Shown: piece by piece, positions 44,465-53,922 of the stretch
Layout: the number at the start of each line of letters is the position of its first letter
How positions within the stretch are numbered: position 1 is the first letter of the stretch
NCBI RefSeq assembly: GCF_017426725.1
Contig: NZ_JAERMS010000009.1
Location: 18,574-82,573 of the forward strand
Source: Prevotella illustrans
GTDB taxonomy: Bacteria; Bacteroidota; Bacteroidia; Bacteroidales; Bacteroidaceae
Direction of reading: 5' to 3'
Length of the DNA stretch: 64,000 nucleotides
Notes under the pieces: model-generated
Seen by the model: the letters and a program-made list of their open reading frames with translations, nothing else
Told to the model about the DNA's origin: nothing
Databases searched by the model: none
Translations under genes and position numbers: made by a program

Positions 44465-44660
44465 CATGTTTTTCTTAGGTCTTTATGTCAAAAAAACATG
44501 GAAAACCTACCCCGGCCCTCCCGAAGGGAGGGTGCACTAACTGAAAAGAAAAATATGTCCTTATGTCTTTATGTCAAAAAAAACACATGAGAAGAATATG
44601 TCTTTATATCAAAAAAACAACAATGAGGAAAATCTGTCCTTATGTCTTTACCCTGAATAA
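44465..44660 (+). repeat. Cluster of TCCTTATGTCTTTATGTC-type repeats
   Basis: Three to four near copies of the unit with a following A-run: about 44476-44496, 44552-44582, 44600-44620 and 44636-44652. One more copy lies at 63833-63857 upstream of the 5S terminator. Their role is unknown. Confidence 0.7.
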
Positions 44661-44800
44661 TCTTTACATACACCCTCAAAAAAGTGGCATTATTTTGAAA
44701 AAGAAAAGAGACGGGCGAAAATAAGCGATTGTAGAGAAAACTTATAAAGTACTGGTTATCAGTGTTTTGCGATTAACAAGGAGTTTTTTTTGTCGCTTTT

Positions 44801-44930
44801 TCGCCCTTAACAGCTATGCTTTCAGGCTATAATCGCGGCCCTTTTATCGGCTAAAAGCGGTGATTTGGCAAGGTAATCGTTATGCTTTGAGCCGATAAAA
44901 AGATCGCTTTGGGCATAAAAGGGTATGGAA
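44801..44930. repeat. Distant copy of the nested palindrome family
   Basis: It shares CAGCTATGCTTTC and GGCCCTTTTAT with the copies at 17285-17428 and 60338-60410. It has its own inverted arms (GCTATGCTTT / TTATGCTTTGAGCCGATAAA; ATCGGCTAAAAGC). It is more diverged than the other two. Confidence 0.5.
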
Positions 44931-45226
44931 ATGGCATGAAAGGGTATCAAAATCGGCAAAGCGAAGGACTTTTCCGGCCTGCCGGCACTTAGATGAAGCG
45001 GTGCGAAAGTGTTAAAATCAGGTAGTTTTTTCTGACAAAATCACGGAAGTGCCGAATCATAAAGCCGTTGAATCAATATACTCTATGAACATAGCTTTAC
45101 TGCTTTTGATATTTGAAAGTAAGAATCAATACAGTGTAACTTTTCAAAAAGCGATTTTTCTAATAAAATTCGCTTTTCTAAAAGTTATTTCATATATTTG
45201 CTTCCTCATCTTTCAATTAACGAGAT

Positions 45227-46432
45227 ATGGAACAAAAAGAAGTTTTTCCTTTAATGACCACCTATCACCGCAGACTGGCCATGACTGATATGCGGTTCAT
45301 GCGATTCCTGCATGACAGGATTAACTGGAAATCAAGACTGATAGGTATATGTGGCTCACGAGGCGCCGGCAAGACCACCCTGATCTTGCAGCACATCAAG
45401 CAGACCTTTGCCAACATTGATGACGCCATTTGGATCTCACTTGACAATATCTGGTTCAAGACGCACAGCCTTCCGGAACTCGTTGAATACCTTTACAGTC
45501 ACGGTCTAAGGCATCTCTTTGTGGACGAGGTACATAAATATCCCGATTGGGCTGTGGTGCTGAAAAATATCTACGACAGCTATCCCGATCTGAACGTTGC
45601 CTATACGGGCTCGTCCATGCTGGAGATAGACAATTCCAAGACCGACCTTTCACGCCGCCAGTCGCTATACACGCTGCCCGTGATGTCGTTCAGGGAATAC
45701 CTTGCTTTTACCGGCATCATGGAGATCGCTCCTGTAACACTGGAGGAACTGTTGCGTAATCATGTTGCGCTGTCCATGGATTTGGCCTCAAAAGGAAAAA
45801 TGCTGAAAGCATTTGGCGAATATCTGGACAAGGGATGTTACCCGTTCTTTCTGGAGGCCGGTGACGACTACGATATGCGGCTCGCTGCTATCGCTTCCCT
45901 GGTCATCGAGAGCGATATGCCTGCCGTTGAGAATGTCTCATACGCCACGGTGGAGAAAACGAAGAAACTGCTGGCCATCATTGCCCAAAGTGTCCCGCTG
46001 GTGCCCAATGTCAATAAACTGGGACAGGCACTGGAAACAACCCGTGACAGCTGTCTGAGGATGCTTTATACCCTGGACAAGGCACAGATTATTTCTCTGC
46101 TGACAAAGGTCGAAAAGAACTACAAACACCTGTCCTCTCCCGAAAAGATCTATCTGAGCAATACCAACCTTATGACAGCCTTAGGGACAAGCGTCAATAT
46201 CGGCAATCGTCGCGAGACGTTCTTCAACAACCAGCTTCAAGCAGTGACCAACGTGACCATGCCTCAAAAAGGGGATTTCCTCGTGAACGGCAAATATCTT
46301 TTTGAAGTGGGAGGAGCAAGCAAGAGTTTTGAGCAGATCAAGGACGAAACTAACAGTTTTCTGGCCATTGATGACATAGAGATAGGTTCAGGCAACAGAA
46401 TACCGCTTTGGATGTTCGGATTGTTTTACTGA
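45227..46432 (+). CDS. AAA family ATPase with DUF4143-type C-terminal region
   Basis: A 401-residue ATPase of the archaeal-type group that is common in Bacteroidetes. Walker A is GSRGAGKTTL at about residue 44, Walker B is LFVDEVHKYP near 97, and a sensor-like YTGSSMLE follows near 127. The C-terminal part (about 300-395) has DFLVNGKYLFEVGGASKS, the D...E.GG..K pattern of the PD-(D/E)XK-like domain in these proteins. Its natural role is unknown. It stands alone between repeat-rich stretches. An ATG at 45227 follows a -7-like box TATATTTG at 45193-45200. Confidence 0.85.
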   Translation: MEQKEVFPLMTTYHRRLAMTDMRFMRFLHDRINWKSRLIGICGSRGAGKTTLILQHIKQTFANIDDAIWISLDNIWFKTHSLPELVEYLYSHGLRHLFVDEVHKYPDWAVVLKNIYDSYPDLNVAYTGSSMLEIDNSKTDLSRRQSLYTLPVMSFREYLAFTGIMEIAPVTLEELLRNHVALSMDLASKGKMLKAFGEYLDKGCYPFFLEAGDDYDMRLAAIASLVIESDMPAVENVSYATVEKTKKLLAIIAQSVPLVPNVNKLGQALETTRDSCLRMLYTLDKAQIISLLTKVEKNYKHLSSPEKIYLSNTNLMTALGTSVNIGNRRETFFNNQLQAVTNVTMPQKGDFLVNGKYLFEVGGASKSFEQIKDETNSFLAIDDIEIGSGNRIPLWMFGLFY

Positions 46433-46543
46433 TGAATCCTTTTACTTAGGGCATATCCAAAGTACACTTCGGGCTGTACGACAACGGAATCCTGTTCTTC
46501 TGAGGAAGAAGGATCGTTTTTTCATTCAAAACTTTCTCATACC

Positions 46544-46745
46544 TTGAACCCAAATCGGTCATTAGGACGCATTTGCTTAGATTTGTTATTACCGTCTGCT
46601 TCCTTACTGCTTTCGTCCGCTTGCCGGCATCTGCGCTGCCATTACATCTCGCCGTAGCCCGCTACGCCTTCGATGAAACGTCAGCACATCTGCTCAACAA
46701 TCGAACAAAATCAGTCAAGGACTCTAATGACCGATTTGGGTTGAA
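46544..46745. mobile_element. MITE-like element with 22-base terminal inverted repeats
   Basis: The left end (46544-46565) contains CCCAAATCGGTCATTAG and the right end (46724-46745) its reverse complement CTAATGACCGATTTGGG; over 22 bases only one position differs. The inner 158 bases hold no convincing gene (a 61-codon frame is not trusted). No target-site duplication is obvious by eye. It lies between the ATPase and the GH18 gene. Sequence from 46433 to 46845 outside it shows nothing else that I can support. Confidence 0.65.
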
Positions 46746-46845
46746 TGGTTTTCGGTGAAGTGTGAAATGTGAAATTGCAGACTGCTTACCTTTTCGCATT
46801 ACGCACTTCACACTCTATACTTCGCATTAGGCTTATGCCAAAAAG

Positions 46846-48297
46846 CTACTCGTGCAGCAGCCACTTCACGGCCTGCTCGGTGGCGGCTACATCGCTGACG
46901 GCACGAGGCATGTAACCGAGGGGCGCTTCGCGCTTGTAGAAGACGTTGCGGGCACGCTTGGCATAGCCATGGCGATAGAAATCGGTGTACCACTTCCATG
47001 TTGTGGCCGTGTCGGCATTGAGTACCAAGTAGCTGCCACGGGCTTCGTCGATGTATTTCTCGAAGTCGGCACGGGCCGCCGTGGGCCACGCATCGGGTTG
47101 CATACCGGCGTTATAGATCAGATGATAGCGATCGAAGAGGCCGGGCGTATAGGTGTCGTTCGGGCGGAAGACGGCTACCTCGAAGCCATGTCGTGCGCCC
47201 ATGGTGGTCAAAGTCTGAAGGGCAACGTTGTCATCCGCACCCGTGAGCAGGAGCACACGCTTCTGTGGAATGGTGGCTCGTCCGTTTTGCATGAGCGAAA
47301 GGTTGATGGTGGTCATCAGATCGAGCTGTGCGTTGTCTTCGGTTGTTTCCCAATACATGCCGCCCAGTAGGCCTTGGTCGATGATATACTGGCACTTGGC
47401 CGCGATGGAACGGGGATTCTCGGCGCCCCATACGAGCTGACCCGACCAGTCGGTGAGGTAAGGTACTTGTCCGATAGGATCCCAATGCTCTTGGTAAAGT
47501 CCGCCCGTGTAGCCGGTTTTCATGTACTTGTCGAGGATGGCATCGCCGTGATCGCCACGTCCGTAGAGCGGCATGCCGAGGCAGAATTTCTCCTTGGGCA
47601 CGCCATTACGAATGTGAGCCTCAACGGCTTCGCTAACGGTGATGCGGCCCGAGAGAGGCGAACGGAAGAGCGTTGTGTGATGTTGGGGCGGATTGGCCAC
47701 GTCGTAAGCCATGATATTGACAAAGTCCATGTACTTGATACAGGCCGGGAAATCGACATATTTGCCATCGGCGATGGTGGCACAGGTGAGGAGTTTGTCC
47801 TTGCCCAGCACCTTGCGCAGGTCGCGCATTAAGAGGGTGAAGTTCTTGGTGTCGTCGGGCGACGAGGAGATTCCGGCCTCGCTGCTCGTGGGATATTCCC
47901 AATCGATGTCGATTCCGTCGAGCCCATACTCCTTGACGATGCGCCCGCAGTCGCGCGCAAAGGCCATGCGACATTTGGCGTTGGCGGCCATTTCGGAGAA
48001 GTTACCACTGGACCAACCGCCTACCGACAGCTGAATCTTCAGACCGGGCTTCAGCTTCTTCAGCCCCACGACTTTCTTCAGGAACTCCGGATTCTGCACA
48101 TCGCAGCCGTCGAAGGTCTTGTTTACATGACCGAAAGCATAGTTGATATTGGTCATGAGCGACGGGTCGGGCAGGCGCAAATCAGTCCATGAGCACACAT
48201 AAGCTACGACAATCTTCTGCTTGGGCTGTGCCGTCACGGAACCGCACGCCAACAACAGCAAACAGGAACATAAGATACGAGAAAGAAATTTCATCAC
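46846..48297 (-). CDS. GH18 family glycoside hydrolase, probable lipoprotein
   Basis: A 483-residue enzyme of glycoside hydrolase family 18 (chitinases and endo-beta-N-acetylglucosaminidases). The signature DGIDIDWEYP gives D127, D130, D132 and the acid E134, all needed for retaining catalysis through substrate assistance. QLSVGGWSSG and MDFVNIMAYD blocks also fit. The start MMKFLSRILCSCLLLLACG contains a lipobox-like LLAC at 14-17, so the protein is likely lipid-anchored. Residues about 345-483 form a second domain (VLLLTGADDNVALQTL; FRPNDTYTPGLFDRYHLIYN) with ThuA/amidotransferase-like appearance. It lies downstream of susC-susD, in the same direction. Confidence 0.9.
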   Translation of the reverse strand: MMKFLSRILCSCLLLLACGSVTAQPKQKIVVAYVCSWTDLRLPDPSLMTNINYAFGHVNKTFDGCDVQNPEFLKKVVGLKKLKPGLKIQLSVGGWSSGNFSEMAANAKCRMAFARDCGRIVKEYGLDGIDIDWEYPTSSEAGISSSPDDTKNFTLLMRDLRKVLGKDKLLTCATIADGKYVDFPACIKYMDFVNIMAYDVANPPQHHTTLFRSPLSGRITVSEAVEAHIRNGVPKEKFCLGMPLYGRGDHGDAILDKYMKTGYTGGLYQEHWDPIGQVPYLTDWSGQLVWGAENPRSIAAKCQYIIDQGLLGGMYWETTEDNAQLDLMTTINLSLMQNGRATIPQKRVLLLTGADDNVALQTLTTMGARHGFEVAVFRPNDTYTPGLFDRYHLIYNAGMQPDAWPTAARADFEKYIDEARGSYLVLNADTATTWKWYTDFYRHGYAKRARNVFYKREAPLGYMPRAVSDVAATEQAVKWLLHE

Positions 48298-48342
48298 GAT
48301 TACTTAGGATTTGAATGAAATAAGATTAGAATAATCACTCTA

Positions 48343-48350
48343 CAAAAATA
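48343..48350 (-). promoter_or_regulatory. -7 promoter box for the GH18 gene
   Basis: TATTTTTG on the minus strand matches TAnnTTTG and lies 46 bases before the GH18 ATG. A -33 TTTG at the usual spacing is not seen. Confidence 0.45.
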
Positions 48351-48477
48351 GTGTTTTATCGTGATTAAACGGAGCTAACCGGTGTATTTTTCGTAATTTT
48401 GGGGCAAAATCACTAACATTATTGTCCAAATGAAGCTATTCGTCATGGTGAATGACCTTCTGTCGGACGATATAAAA

Positions 48478-48506
48478 AAGCCTGCCAACATTGCGTTGAC
48501 AGGCTT
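48478..48506 (-). terminator. Terminator after susD
   Basis: A hairpin of AAGCCTGCCAA and TTGACAGGCTT with one mismatch, followed on the minus strand by a T-run (48471-48479). It lies 46 bases after the susD stop codon and separates susCD from the GH18 gene. Confidence 0.75.
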
Positions 48507-48551
48507 CTTGTTATTTTAATGAGTAGCAGACAAGGATATCTGTCTACACAC

Positions 48552-50501
48552 TTATTTCTTGATGGCCCACCACAATGGAGTCATCATGGTGTTTTGCTCT
48601 GCTCCCAACAACTTCAGAGCATTCTGATATTGTTCTTTATCAGAGTTTTCGAATACAGATGGGTATCTCATGCGCTGTGTAAAGTGATACCACTTCTGTC
48701 CGTCCTTGTAGCTATCAGCTTTGAAAAGGCCATCGAAGTCTGAACCGGTCAGAGTTGTTTCGTTTCCGGGAACTTCAAAGAACGGCAAGCCTAAGCGACG
48801 ACGGTCGTTCCAACTCTGCACTACGCCATAAGGAGTGTTGGCGATATACTTCTGTGTGATAATCTTTGTGAGCTTATCGTTGAGCTTATGACCTTTGTAG
48901 AGAATCTTGCTTGCGTCAGGATAGTGATAAGTCATCTTCTTGGCTTCTTTGGTATAGCCGTCTTTATAATCAGCTTCAAAGTCTACAGGTTCGGTCGTAT
49001 GGTCGAAGTTTACAGAAGTACCTACTCTGTTGTAGTTGGTAGAAGCAAGATACTGGTCGACATATTTGTCTACTCCATAATAAGCGAAGTTAGACTTCAC
49101 GCCATTTTCGTATGCCGCTTTGGCTGTCATCGGGGTTGCCCAACCGTAAACAGCACCTTCGGCCAACAGGAAGTAAGTTTCCCAAGGAGCCATCCAGATA
49201 CGTTTCTTGCTGTTGTTGCGATATTCCTTGCTGAGCATCGGTGTTGTATCCCACGCATTGCCCAACACTTGATTGAGTGCGAATGTTTCGGGAGTCCACG
49301 CACCTCGCGTACCTGCAGGATAACCATTCCATGTGAACTCTGCGTCAACCTTTACCAGAATCTTCTTCTTATCCTTGTCGGTGGGGTCAATCATACCATA
49401 TTTAGCATGATTCTTTTTACCTTGCTTTGCTTGGTCGGGCCAGTTGGTTGCGGTTGTATCATTGGTAAGACACCACACTACCAAAGCACGGGGGTCAAGA
49501 TATTCGGGAATACCATCCATCCACAACTGCTTGGTTGGGTTGTCGGTCAACGCGGGATAGTGCTTCTCGTATTTCTCACCCACATAGTTAATCGGCTTGA
49601 TATGAGAAGCTAAGTCAGGACGATAACTTGTTACAGGAATGTCGCCCAAGCCAGCCAAAAGGTTACACATAGACGAAGAGATGCAATGGTCGCTCCAACC
49701 ACGATTCATTACTCCTTCGTATGCAGACCATCCACCATCTTCTTTGAAACCGAAGAGGTCGCCATCTTCTGTCAAGAGTGGCAATTTTGCGGCTTCTTCA
49801 AACTCACTTTTCGCTTTTGCATTGTTCACTTCTGTCAACTGGAGTGCGTAGCGCAGACGCAAGCTGTTGGCGAGCTTCTGCCATTGTGCGGCGTCGTACT
49901 TGAACGCAGGATCGCCCTTAGCCTCAGCGTCTGTCGGTTTTACATTGATATCAAGGGCGCTGCTTGCTTCTTTCAGCTCGGTGAAGAAATAGTTATATAC
50001 TTCTTCCTCGGAATTGAATTGTGGAGCTACGCCGGTGAAAGCATTGAGTGGATAAGGACCGAAGGAATCTACGAAATCGGCAATCAGCATCACACGCCAT
50101 ATACGTGCAATCTGTTTTACGTTTTTATAGAATGCTATTTCATGGTCGTTTGTTCCCTTATTCTTGTCCGCAAGCTCAATAGCCGCGGTAGCGTTTTTAA
50201 TCCAAGTTGAAGAATAGGTGTACAAACGGTCGTTGAATTGATCATTGTATCTTGCGGTTACACCCATGAGATTTTCGCCTACGACGCGAGCAATGGAAGC
50301 CCAGTTGTAAACGAATACACGCTCGGCAATGTCAGGGTCCATCTGTGCCTCATAAAAAGACTGGTTCAATGAATAGTCGGGATGCACGGCGTCATCGCCT
50401 GCAGCCGACGGGTTTACGTTGATTTCATCGAAATCGGAACAAGAGCCTAACATGGCGATAGCCAATGCTGCCATTGACAAAATTTTATATGTTGTTTTCA
50501 T
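48552..50501 (-). CDS. SusD/RagB family outer-membrane glycan-binding lipoprotein
   Basis: A 649-residue surface lipoprotein with the signal MKTTYKILSMAALAIAMLGS and lipobox Cys at 21. The beginning of the mature part (DFDEINVNP) and the run FNRGWSDHC-like and tetratricopeptide-like helices fit the SusD-like group that pairs with SusC channels. It binds its ligand at the cell surface and hands it to the TonB-dependent channel. It starts 21 bases after the end of SusC in the same direction, and a terminator follows it. The ligand is unknown; the GH18 neighbour suggests an N-acetylglucosamine-containing glycan. Confidence 0.92.
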   Translation of the reverse strand: MKTTYKILSMAALAIAMLGSCSDFDEINVNPSAAGDDAVHPDYSLNQSFYEAQMDPDIAERVFVYNWASIARVVGENLMGVTARYNDQFNDRLYTYSSTWIKNATAAIELADKNKGTNDHEIAFYKNVKQIARIWRVMLIADFVDSFGPYPLNAFTGVAPQFNSEEEVYNYFFTELKEASSALDINVKPTDAEAKGDPAFKYDAAQWQKLANSLRLRYALQLTEVNNAKAKSEFEEAAKLPLLTEDGDLFGFKEDGGWSAYEGVMNRGWSDHCISSSMCNLLAGLGDIPVTSYRPDLASHIKPINYVGEKYEKHYPALTDNPTKQLWMDGIPEYLDPRALVVWCLTNDTTATNWPDQAKQGKKNHAKYGMIDPTDKDKKKILVKVDAEFTWNGYPAGTRGAWTPETFALNQVLGNAWDTTPMLSKEYRNNSKKRIWMAPWETYFLLAEGAVYGWATPMTAKAAYENGVKSNFAYYGVDKYVDQYLASTNYNRVGTSVNFDHTTEPVDFEADYKDGYTKEAKKMTYHYPDASKILYKGHKLNDKLTKIITQKYIANTPYGVVQSWNDRRRLGLPFFEVPGNETTLTGSDFDGLFKADSYKDGQKWYHFTQRMRYPSVFENSDKEQYQNALKLLGAEQNTMMTPLWWAIKK

Positions 50502-50522
50502 ATTGTTCTTTATATTAAGTTT

Positions 50523-53500
50523 TTAGAAACCAAGTGAAATGTTAAAGATGAATGTCCGTGACGTAGGAGGTGCTGCATACTCGAAGCCTGTTGCATTTGT
50601 ATTGGTTGCAAAAACAGACTCCGGATCGATTCCGTGCAGATGGCTCTTCAACATCAATACATTGTTGCAGGAAACACCAAGTTTAACTTGCTGCAGGAAC
50701 ATGTTCTTTGGTTTGAAGCTGTATGACAGTGAAACGTTGCGCAGGCGAACGTTCGTAGCAGAGTAAACATTGGCTTCTCCGATACCAAGGTTACCGGTTG
50801 AACCTGTCAGAGCCATCCAATATTGCTGCTGCGTAATTTCCTTTTTGTTTGCGGTATAGCCACCTTTTCCGTCGGCTATCACGCCATCTACAACCATCTT
50901 GTTGCGCTTGCCGCCGGGGGCGGTAACTGCAGCAACACCATTCTTCTGGAGTAACATGTTGGAACCAGAGAAGATGTGACCACCAAAACGACCGTCAATC
51001 ATGAAACTCAATGCGAAGTTCTTATAGGTAAGCGTGTTGGTCCATCCCAAGAGGCAATCAGCCTGCTGGTCACCAATCTTCTTAATTTTGGGATCACCCT
51101 GTGGAAGACCGTCTGCGTTGAGCAATAGCTTGCCATAGTCGGGACTCTTCTTGTCGGTAACGCGGAGGAATGTAGTACCCCAGATTTCACCATAGTTTCC
51201 GCCAGCTTTGGCAATGATTTTCAGATTGTCGTATCCACCGAGGATATAATCTTCGATACCATCGGTAAACTTGATGATTTTGTTCTTGTTGTTTGAGAAG
51301 TTCACCTGAGTGTCCCAACGGAAGTCTTTTGTCAATACCGGTGTGGCATTCAGCATGATTTCAATACCGGAGTTCTGGATATCACCCGCATTGATTTTCC
51401 TTTGCTCGTAACCTGACAATGAGTTCATCGGCAGATTCAGCAACTGACGACGTGCATTAGACTTGTACCAAGCCACGTCAAGTCCCAAGCGGTTGTTCAG
51501 GAAACGGATTTCCAAACCTGCTTCCCATGAAGAAATCAACTCGCTGCGCACATTGCTGTCATACAGCGTAGAGCCCTTTGAGGCTCCGACACCGTTTGTA
51601 TACGGGATGCTACCAATAGAATAGGTGTTGTAGAGTTGATAGGGATCAAGGTCATTACCAACTTGTGCGAATGAAACGCGGGTTTTGGCGTAGCTGAACC
51701 ATTTAGGCAGAGGCTTATCCATCTTACTCAACATATCGCTTATTACCCATGAAGCACTGACAGACGGATAGAAATAAGAGCGGTTTTCCTTGCTCAGTGT
51801 AGAAGACCAATCGTTACGGAAGGTTCCTTCAAGGAAAGCCCAACCGTCATAATTGATACTCAATGAACCATAAAGCGAGTTGGTCTTACGGTGACTGTAT
51901 GAAGGATTTACCGAAAGATCCGAACTCTTACCATTCTTCAACCAGAATAGGCTCGGCGCGATGAGTTCCTTGAGCGAGTTAGATAGTCCTGTGCTCTTGC
52001 GTTCCATAAGGTTGCCACCCAATGTGGCTACACCGCCGAACTTGCCGATTACGTTGTCTTTCTGTGCGGTAAGCAACAGGCTGAAATTGTTTTCATAGAA
52101 CTTTTGCTCGCCAAATGAGTAACGACCCGTTTTAGAAGAAGGACTTCCAGCATATAGTTTGGTTTCGCTCTCTGTAAAATACATATCGCTTCCGGCTTTC
52201 GCTTCTGCGCTCAACCAATCGTTGAATTGGTATTTCAGGGCGAAGTTCAGTAAGAAACGGTTGCGAGTGTCTTCGTTCGTGTTATAATCTTTTGCCCAGT
52301 AGGGATTCTGTACGCTACCTTTTTCCCACCAGTACATGTTTCCATCCTCAGGATTGATGGCCTGCTTGAACTGTGTGATGTCCAAAGAAATAGGCATGGT
52401 AAACATGGTGTAGAAATAGTTGTTGATATTGGCACCTGATATAGGACGGTTCTTGGCATACGAACGGATGTACTGTATCTTGGCGTCAAGGCTCCATCGG
52501 TCATCGTTGCCGAAGTTGGTAAAGATGCGCGACATCAAGTTGCTTCGGTTGTATTTCGCTCCCGGAATCTTGCTGCCGTCGTCCATACGAGTACCTGAAA
52601 CATATACGGATGTCTTGTTGAACTGTTGTGAGAAAGATACGCTCTCAATCAAGTTGATACCTGTATTGAAGAAATTCTTCACGTTGTCAAAATACCGCAT
52701 GTTTTGTTCCTTGCCAGCCCAGTCGGTATATTTTTGCCCGGCAATCTCCGGCCCCCAGTTACTTCCTGAGGTGGGGTTGTGAACACCCTCACTACCCTGA
52801 CCGAAAGTTGTTTGACGTTCGGGGCTCAGAAAGAGTCCTTCAACAGAAACAGAAGAAGATATGGTAATACCAAGTCCTTTTGACTTAGCTCCCTTTTTAG
52901 TCGTGATAAGGATAACACCGTTACCCGCACGCGAACCATAGAGGGCTGCGGCTGATGCACCTTTCAATACAGAAAGTGATGCAATATCCTCCGAGTTGAT
53001 GTCCGCCAGACCATTACCCATATCAGTTCCGGGATTCCAGAAGTCGTTGTTACCGGTTCCCGTAAAGTTATCCAATGGCACACCATCGACAACAATCAGC
53101 GGCTGGTTTGTACCTGTCACGGAGTTGCTACCACGCAACTGAATTTTCGATGAACCGGCAGGACCGTTGCTTGAGCGGATAATCTGCAAACCGGACACCT
53201 GACCGGTCAAAGCGTTGGCTAAGTTATTTTCGCGGGCAGCCACCAGCTGGTCACCTTTTACTTCCTGAATAGCATAACCCAATGCTTTCTTTTCACGTTT
53301 GATACCGAGGGCGGTTACCACTACCTCATCAATACTCTTGCTATCTTCCTTCAGTACAATATTCATGGTACCTTGACTTGAAGCAATCACTTCCCGTGCG
53401 GTATATCCGACATACGAGATTTTGAGTTTTGAACCTGCTGCTACATCAATCGAGAATTTTCCATTTATGTCGGTAACGGCCGCTTTTTTAGTTCCTATAG

Positions 53501-53736
53501 CAGTAATCGTTACTCCGACAAGCGGTTCTCCGCTGGCATCGGTAACGACACCTCTGATTGCGGATGTTTTTTGCTGCGCAACACTGCTTTCCGAGGAAAC
53601 AGCCGTTGATGCAGACATGTAAAACAGAACCACTTACTAAAAATCCGAACGCAAGTGCCAATACTTTAGTATTAGCTGGCATTGGACAATGCCAGGACTG
53701 GAAGCGTTCCAAATAGCTTAACTTGGACTTTTTCAT
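50523..53736 (-). pseudogene. SusC/RagA TonB-dependent receptor, signal peptide in a different frame
   Basis: The second frame (53633 to 50523) gives 1036 residues with the CarboxypepD_reg domain (GVVTDASGEPLVGVTITAIG), the TonB box region (IDEVVVTALG), the plug (PLIVVDGVPLDNF) and the 22-strand barrel ending in FIFNISLGF. It lacks a signal peptide. The first frame starts at the ATG at 53736 and gives MKKSKLSYLERFQSWHCPMP and a hydrophobic stretch (VLALAFGFLVSG) that then runs into another frame. Removing one base, for instance from the T-run next to 53621-53624, joins them to 1070 residues, a normal SusC length. It is either an error in the sequence or a broken or switchable gene. Confidence 0.85.
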
Positions 53737-53788
53737 TTTTACATTGTTTGGTTTAAATAATAAATATTTAAGATAAATTTGAATGGTG

Positions 53789-53796
53789 TAAAGGTA
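53789..53796 (-). promoter_or_regulatory. Possible -7 box upstream of susC
   Basis: TACCTTTA on the minus strand matches seven of eight bases of TAnnTTTG and lies 53 bases before the SusC start. No clear -33 element. Between 53737 and 53922 nothing else is supported. Confidence 0.3.
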
Positions 53797-53922
53797 ATCC
53801 TTTAAATTTAACATTACACCCTTTGTTTTGTTAAATATACGTAATTGGTTACAAATCATTAAAACTTTTCTAAAAACAAACCAATATGACGAATCTTTTC
53901 GTTTGGTAAAGCCTCCTATAAG

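Larger units (their letters stand above)
44045..45226. other. Non-coding repeat-rich stretch upstream of the GLUG gene
   Basis: I see no real gene in these 1182 bases. It holds direct-repeat copy B (44090-44230), copies of a TCCTTATGTCTTTATGTC repeat (44465-44660), a CTACCCCGGCCCTCCCGAAG element (44510-44533, shared in part with 37710-37728), a distant copy of the nested palindrome (44801-44930), and a -7 box (TATATTTG, 45193-45200) before the ATPase gene. Confidence 0.6.

Noticed and set aside
44334..44540. 68-codon frame in the repeat region
   Set aside because: Made of repeats and a shared intergenic element; no homologue-like features.
46573..46758. 61-codon frame inside the MITE-like element
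   Set aside because: Crosses one terminal repeat and shows no protein-like pattern beyond a hydrophobic start.
48430..48519. 29-codon frame with a -7-like box TAATTTTG upstream (48394)
   Set aside because: The frame is formed largely by the susD terminator; too short to support.
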